Assembly (NCBI GenBank): GCA_905373705.1
Contig: CAJPUA010000025.1
Span: 1 to 8,821, forward strand
DNA length: 8,821 nucleotides
DNA from: an uncultured Schwartzia sp.
GTDB taxonomy: Bacteria; Bacillota; Negativicutes; Selenomonadales; Selenomonadaceae
Reading direction: 5' to 3'
Shown: piece by piece, positions 5,666-8,821 of the stretch
Position numbering within the stretch: position 1 is the stretch's first letter
How the letters are laid out: every line of letters begins with the position of its first letter
Translations under genes and position numbers: made by a program
Notes under the pieces: generated by a model
Seen by the model: the letters and a program-made list of their open reading frames with translations, nothing else
What the model was told of the DNA's origin: nothing
The model's database searches: none

Positions 5666-6859
5666 GTGCGCTTTTTGCTGAGTTTTCTGCTGGCGGTGGC
5701 TTTCTTCTGCCCTCTTTCTCCAGCTCAGGCGGCGCAGACGTGGGAGCAGGTAGGTCAGCATATCCACGAGGCGACGGCGGCAGCGATGGAGAAATACGCG
5801 GCGGGCGACGTGGAAGGCGCCAAAAAGGGCGTTAACGACGTTTACTACGCGATTTATGAGAAAGACGGCTTAGAGATGACGATCCGTAACACGGTGGCGG
5901 CAAAGAACGCTAACCTGACGGAATATCAGTTCAATAAGCTGAAGAAAGCGATGAGCGAAGGCCGGCCGTTAAATGAAGTGCAGGCCGAAGCGGACAAGGT
6001 GCTGGAAATGATCGATTTCGATATCGGCATCCTGTCACGAAAAGGCGGACCAAGCGGCGGCTGGGCGTCCTTCTGGCCGGCGTTCGTCATCCTGCTGCGC
6101 GAAGGGGTCGAAGCGATTCTGGTGCTGGTCGCTATCATCGCATATTTAAATCGGGCGGGGCATCTGAAGTATCTCAGCACCGTCTATAACTGGGCAATCG
6201 GCGGCATCGTCGCCAGCTTTGCTACGGCGTATATTTCGTCGGTACTGCTTGAGTCGGCGCAGACCGGGGCGAGCCGTGAGCTCATAGAAGGCGTTACGGC
6301 GCTGATCGCGGTCGTGGTGCTGCTCTCGACGAGTGCCTGGATGAGCAGTAAAGCGCAGGGCAACGAATGGAAGAAATATATCGAAGGCATGGTCGCGGGG
6401 ACAATTTCCACGGGCAAGCTCCGGGCACTGGGATTCGCGGCATTCCTCGCGGTTTACCGCGAGGGGGCGGAGGTCGTCCTTTTTTATCAAGCGCTATTTA
6501 ATAACGCGGCAGGGGATATCGAGATGATCTGGCTGGGATTTGCCGCCGGGTGCGTGGTGTTGGCGCTGCTGTTTTTCCTTATCCAGCGAGGGGCGCTCCG
6601 TATCCCGCTGCGGCCGTTCTTCCTGGCGACGAGCGCCCTCATGTTTGTGCTGGCGGTGAGCTTCACCGGCGGCGGTATTGAGGCTTTACAGGAGGCTGGC
6701 GTGGTCAGTATGACCCTTGTAGAAGGAATTCCCGTGCCGACCATCGACCTCTTGGGTATTTATCCTACTTATGAAACGCTGGTTCCGCAGCTTGCTTTGA
6801 TTCTGGCGGCGGTGATCGCGGTTTTCTATAAGCGGCGGCCGAACGTATCGGCAGCTTGA
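5666..6859 (+). CDS. FTR1-family iron permease with periplasmic N-terminal domain
   Basis: The protein has 397 residues from a GTG start, with AAAGGGG 8 bases upstream. It has a signal peptide (1-22, ending SPAQA/AQ), then a soluble, probably helical domain of about 110 residues (23-133), then about seven membrane segments. The two diagnostic iron-exchange motifs are intact: REGVE at 145-149 and REGAE at 265-269, each at the start of a membrane helix. This is the FetM/Cj1658 type that works with a P19 protein, rather than EfeU of the EfeUOB system, as the next gene confirms. It moves iron into the cytoplasm. A 29-base gap to the P19 gene indicates co-transcription. A symbol is not assigned because naming differs between species. 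Confidence 0.95.
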   Translation: MRFLLSFLLAVAFFCPLSPAQAAQTWEQVGQHIHEATAAAMEKYAAGDVEGAKKGVNDVYYAIYEKDGLEMTIRNTVAAKNANLTEYQFNKLKKAMSEGRPLNEVQAEADKVLEMIDFDIGILSRKGGPSGGWASFWPAFVILLREGVEAILVLVAIIAYLNRAGHLKYLSTVYNWAIGGIVASFATAYISSVLLESAQTGASRELIEGVTALIAVVVLLSTSAWMSSKAQGNEWKKYIEGMVAGTISTGKLRALGFAAFLAVYREGAEVVLFYQALFNNAAGDIEMIWLGFAAGCVVLALLFFLIQRGALRIPLRPFFLATSALMFVLAVSFTGGGIEALQEAGVVSMTLVEGIPVPTIDLLGIYPTYETLVPQLALILAAVIAVFYKRRPNVSAA

Positions 6860-6888
6860 TAAAAATTTTTGTTAGGAGGGTTTTATTT

Positions 6889-7458
6889 ATGAAGACTTTT
6901 GGTCTTAAAAAGTTGAAGATGGCGCTGGCCATCGGGACGTGCGCGGCGGCGCTGACGGCTTTCGGCGCTCCGGCGCAGGCAGCGGGCTTCCAGGAGTATC
7001 CGATCGGAGATACCCAGGAGGACACGACGAACCATTTCAATGTGGCGCTGGTTTATTTCCAGCCGATCGAGATGCTTCCGGCGGGCATGATGCTCAGCCC
7101 GGATCAGTCGGATATCCACATTGAGACGGATATTCACGCTACCGAGGGCAACGACACCGGCTTCGGCGTGGGCGAGTGGATCCCGTACCTGACGGTACAC
7201 TACAAGTTCACGAAGCGCGAGACGGGCGAAAGCATTGAAGGCGTGTTCATGCCGATGAATGCTGACGACGGCCCGCACTACGGCGCGAATGTCAAGATGC
7301 TGGGCGCCGGCACCTATGACTGCGATTTTTATATCGACAGCCCGACGCGCATGAATTACGGTCTGCACGTTGACAAGGAAACGGGCGTCAAGGGTCGTCT
7401 CTGGGAAGAGCCGGTTCATATGCACTGGGTCTTTGAGTACGTCCCCCGGCACTGGTAA
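6889..7458 (+). CDS. P19/Tp34-family periplasmic iron-binding protein (FetP-like)
   Basis: The protein has 189 residues. The ATG at 6889 follows AGGAGG with 9 bases between; an earlier in-frame ATG at 6856 overlaps the FTR1 stop and is not preferred. The signal peptide ends at about residue 31 (APAQA/AGF), so the mature protein is periplasmic. The metal site of P19 proteins is recognisable: DIHIETDIHA with His77 and Glu79, MPMNADDGPHYG with Met123 and His130, and YGLHVDKETGV with His160. In Campylobacter jejuni the equivalent His, Glu, Met and His ligands bind copper together with a second metal and the dimer supports iron uptake with the neighbouring FTR1 protein. All key residues are present, so the protein should be functional. 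It is followed by a terminator-like hairpin before the DUF2318 gene. Confidence 0.95.
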   Translation: MKTFGLKKLKMALAIGTCAAALTAFGAPAQAAGFQEYPIGDTQEDTTNHFNVALVYFQPIEMLPAGMMLSPDQSDIHIETDIHATEGNDTGFGVGEWIPYLTVHYKFTKRETGESIEGVFMPMNADDGPHYGANVKMLGAGTYDCDFYIDSPTRMNYGLHVDKETGVKGRLWEEPVHMHWVFEYVPRHW

Positions 7459-7529
7459 TACGACAATTAAACGAGGCGGAGCGGTGGCGGCGTAGCGCAG
7501 TCATGGTTTCGCGCCCGCGAATGAATCAG

Positions 7530-7585
7530 AAAGTGGAGAGTGAAGGGGGAAAGCCTATGGCTTTAATTCGTCATTCTCCATTTTT
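7530..7585 (+). terminator. Terminator-like hairpin between the P19 and DUF2318 genes
   Basis: Bases 7530-7543 pair with 7571-7584 over 14 positions, two of them G-U. Inside is a second hairpin, AAAGCC (7550-7555) with GGCTTT (7559-7564) around a 3-base loop. The outer stem closes into five T (7581-7585). This is the form of an intrinsic terminator, but it lies inside an apparent operon, so partial termination or mRNA processing is more likely than a full stop. The rest of the 7459-7607 gap shows only a 5-bp hairpin (7508-7521) and no clear promoter. Confidence 0.65.
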
Positions 7586-7607
7586 CCATAAGTGAGGACG
7601 GAGGCTT

Positions 7608-8821
7608 ATGATACAGTTATTTTTGCGACAGATGGTTCCGGCGATGGAGCAGGGGGTCATGCTGACCGTGCCGCTGGCGATTCTGCTGGCGCTTATCTCC
7701 AGCCTGCCGGAGGCGGGGCTTCGGCGAAAATTCTGGCGCGCGATGAAGTGGGGCGTTTTTGTGTCGCTGTTCTTCGCGGTAGTTAAGACGGGGACCCGTC
7801 AGGCAGTGAGCCGCGAGGGATTTGAGGGAGTGGCGATTTTTGCGTCCCTTTTGAGCGAGATCTCGCTTTTAGCGCTTCTGGCGCGCCCCGCAGCGGCGGC
7901 AGCGCGGATGCGGCTCATTGGCGTTGCGTCGGTGGTGCTGGTTATCTCGCTGTGGGCGTATCATGGTCTGGAGCTTTGGCTGATGCCGGTCAGCATCGCG
8001 ATTTCGGCAACAGGCGAGTTTTTCACCCTTGACGTCCTGGCGAAATCACTGGGGTACGGCGCAGGGCTTCTGCTGGGATTTTTGAGCGGGTATCTCGTCT
8101 ATAAAGCTTCGGCGGCGCTCTTTTACGGGCGGCTCCTTTTCGTCTATGCAGTGCAGGTGGCGGGCTGTATTGTGCAGCAGGGCATCTATCTTATTCAGAT
8201 CCTCATGATTCGGCACATTGTCAGCGGGGCGGCGCTGATGAGCGTCATGGCGCCGCTTATTGACAATCAGCGGCTCGTCATTTTTCTGATTTTCTTTGTG
8301 ACCCTCGTCGTTCCGGTGACGCAGTTTTTGCAGCCCCGGCCGGTGCGCCCGGCGGACGCCAATCCCGCGCAGTACCGCAAGCTCCTGGCGGCGGCGAAGC
8401 ATAAGCTGCGCTGGGGAAGCGGCGTCGTCGCCGCGCTTTTTGTGATGGTGCTCTTATCGAGCGTGGGATACAGCTTCGCCAATAAAAAAGAGGAGTTGGT
8501 GCCGGCGGTGCCGATTCAGGCGGAGAACGGGTACGTCCGCGTGCCTTTGGAAGACGTCGGCGACGGTCATCTTCACCGTTACGTCTATCGCACGGAGAAT
8601 TCGACGATGGTGCGCTTCATCATCATTAAGAAGGGCGGCTCCGCATACGGCGTGGGGCTTGACGCTTGCGAGGTTTGCGGGCCCACGGGCTATTACGAGA
8701 GAGATGATCAGGTCATCTGCAAGCTGTGCGACGTCATCATGAACAAGGCGACGATCGGGATGCCGGGAGGCTGTAATCCGGTCCCGGTGAAGTACGATGT
8801 GGACAGCGGGACGATCCGCAT
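7608..8821 (+). CDS. DUF2318 membrane Fe-S protein, 3' truncated by the window
   Basis: The frame is open from the ATG at 7608 to the last base, giving 404 complete codons. GGAGG is 3 bases upstream, rather close, with GAGGA 9 bases upstream as an alternative. Residues 1-290 hold about eight hydrophobic membrane segments (for example about 15-33, 45-60, 103-118, 146-166, 176-200, 222-241 and 270-289). A periplasm-side domain follows with the cysteine set typical of DUF2318: C-E-V-C (354, 357), C-K-L-C (371, 374) and GGCNPVP (Cys389), with the context LDACEVCGPTGYYE. These are predicted to bind an Fe-S cluster or another metal. The family travels with FTR1 and P19 (Cj1660 in Campylobacter) and may pass electrons during iron uptake; that role is inferred. 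Little of the protein is likely to be missing after the cysteine domain. Confidence 0.9.
   Translation, partial: MIQLFLRQMVPAMEQGVMLTVPLAILLALISSLPEAGLRRKFWRAMKWGVFVSLFFAVVKTGTRQAVSREGFEGVAIFASLLSEISLLALLARPAAAAARMRLIGVASVVLVISLWAYHGLELWLMPVSIAISATGEFFTLDVLAKSLGYGAGLLLGFLSGYLVYKASAALFYGRLLFVYAVQVAGCIVQQGIYLIQILMIRHIVSGAALMSVMAPLIDNQRLVIFLIFFVTLVVPVTQFLQPRPVRPADANPAQYRKLLAAAKHKLRWGSGVVAALFVMVLLSSVGYSFANKKEELVPAVPIQAENGYVRVPLEDVGDGHLHRYVYRTENSTMVRFIIIKKGGSAYGVGLDACEVCGPTGYYERDDQVICKLCDVIMNKATIGMPGGCNPVPVKYDVDSGTIR

Noticed and set aside
6259..6279. T-G-A-S sequence in the FTR1 protein (residues 200-203) as a possible ApbE flavinylation site
   Set aside because: It is not in an FMN-binding domain, lacks the usual upstream Asp context and lies in a loop between membrane helices, so it is most likely chance.

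Overview
The window reads as chromosome of a diderm Firmicute, most likely one of the Negativicutes (Selenomonas or a relative). This is inferred. Supporting signs are a complete TonB-ExbB-ExbD energy-transduction set and several exported proteins, which imply an outer membrane. A SpoIVB-family (S55) peptidase, strong AGGAGG-type ribosome binding sites, TTG starts and GC-rich codon use also fit. No RNA genes, insertion sequences or CRISPR arrays were seen.

Layout. Bases 1-135 hold the 3' end of a + strand gene ending in a lipoyl/HlyD-like segment. It is followed at 192-2219 by a large exported S55-domain protein. A strong, probably bidirectional terminator (2311-2357) separates this gene from a convergent - strand gene, 2493-3620, for an ApbE-type FAD:protein FMN transferase lipoprotein. 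Between apbE and exbB (3621-3794) lie two overlapping divergent promoters with mirrored TTGACA boxes and Fur-box-like sequence. Three + strand genes follow: exbB, exbD and tonB (3795-5503). A second promoter with a possible Fur box (5582-5635) precedes an FTR1 iron permease (5666-6859), a P19-type periplasmic metal-binding protein (6889-7458) and, after a terminator-like hairpin, a DUF2318 membrane Fe-S protein (7608 to the window edge, incomplete).

How the genes work together. From 3621 to the right edge the window looks like one iron-acquisition locus. TonB-ExbBD would energise outer-membrane uptake. P19 and FTR1, the pair known as p19/Cj1658 in Campylobacter and FetP/FetM in pathogenic E. 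coli, would bring iron across the inner membrane, and DUF2318 is the usual third member. In Campylobacter this cluster continues with ABC permeases, an ATPase and thioredoxin-like proteins, so these are expected just past the right edge. The divergent ApbE lipoprotein adds possible envelope flavin-based redox chemistry, which could supply electrons for ferric reduction. That link is inference from position and promoter layout. The two genes at the left (1-2219) are separated by the terminator and show no clear link to iron.
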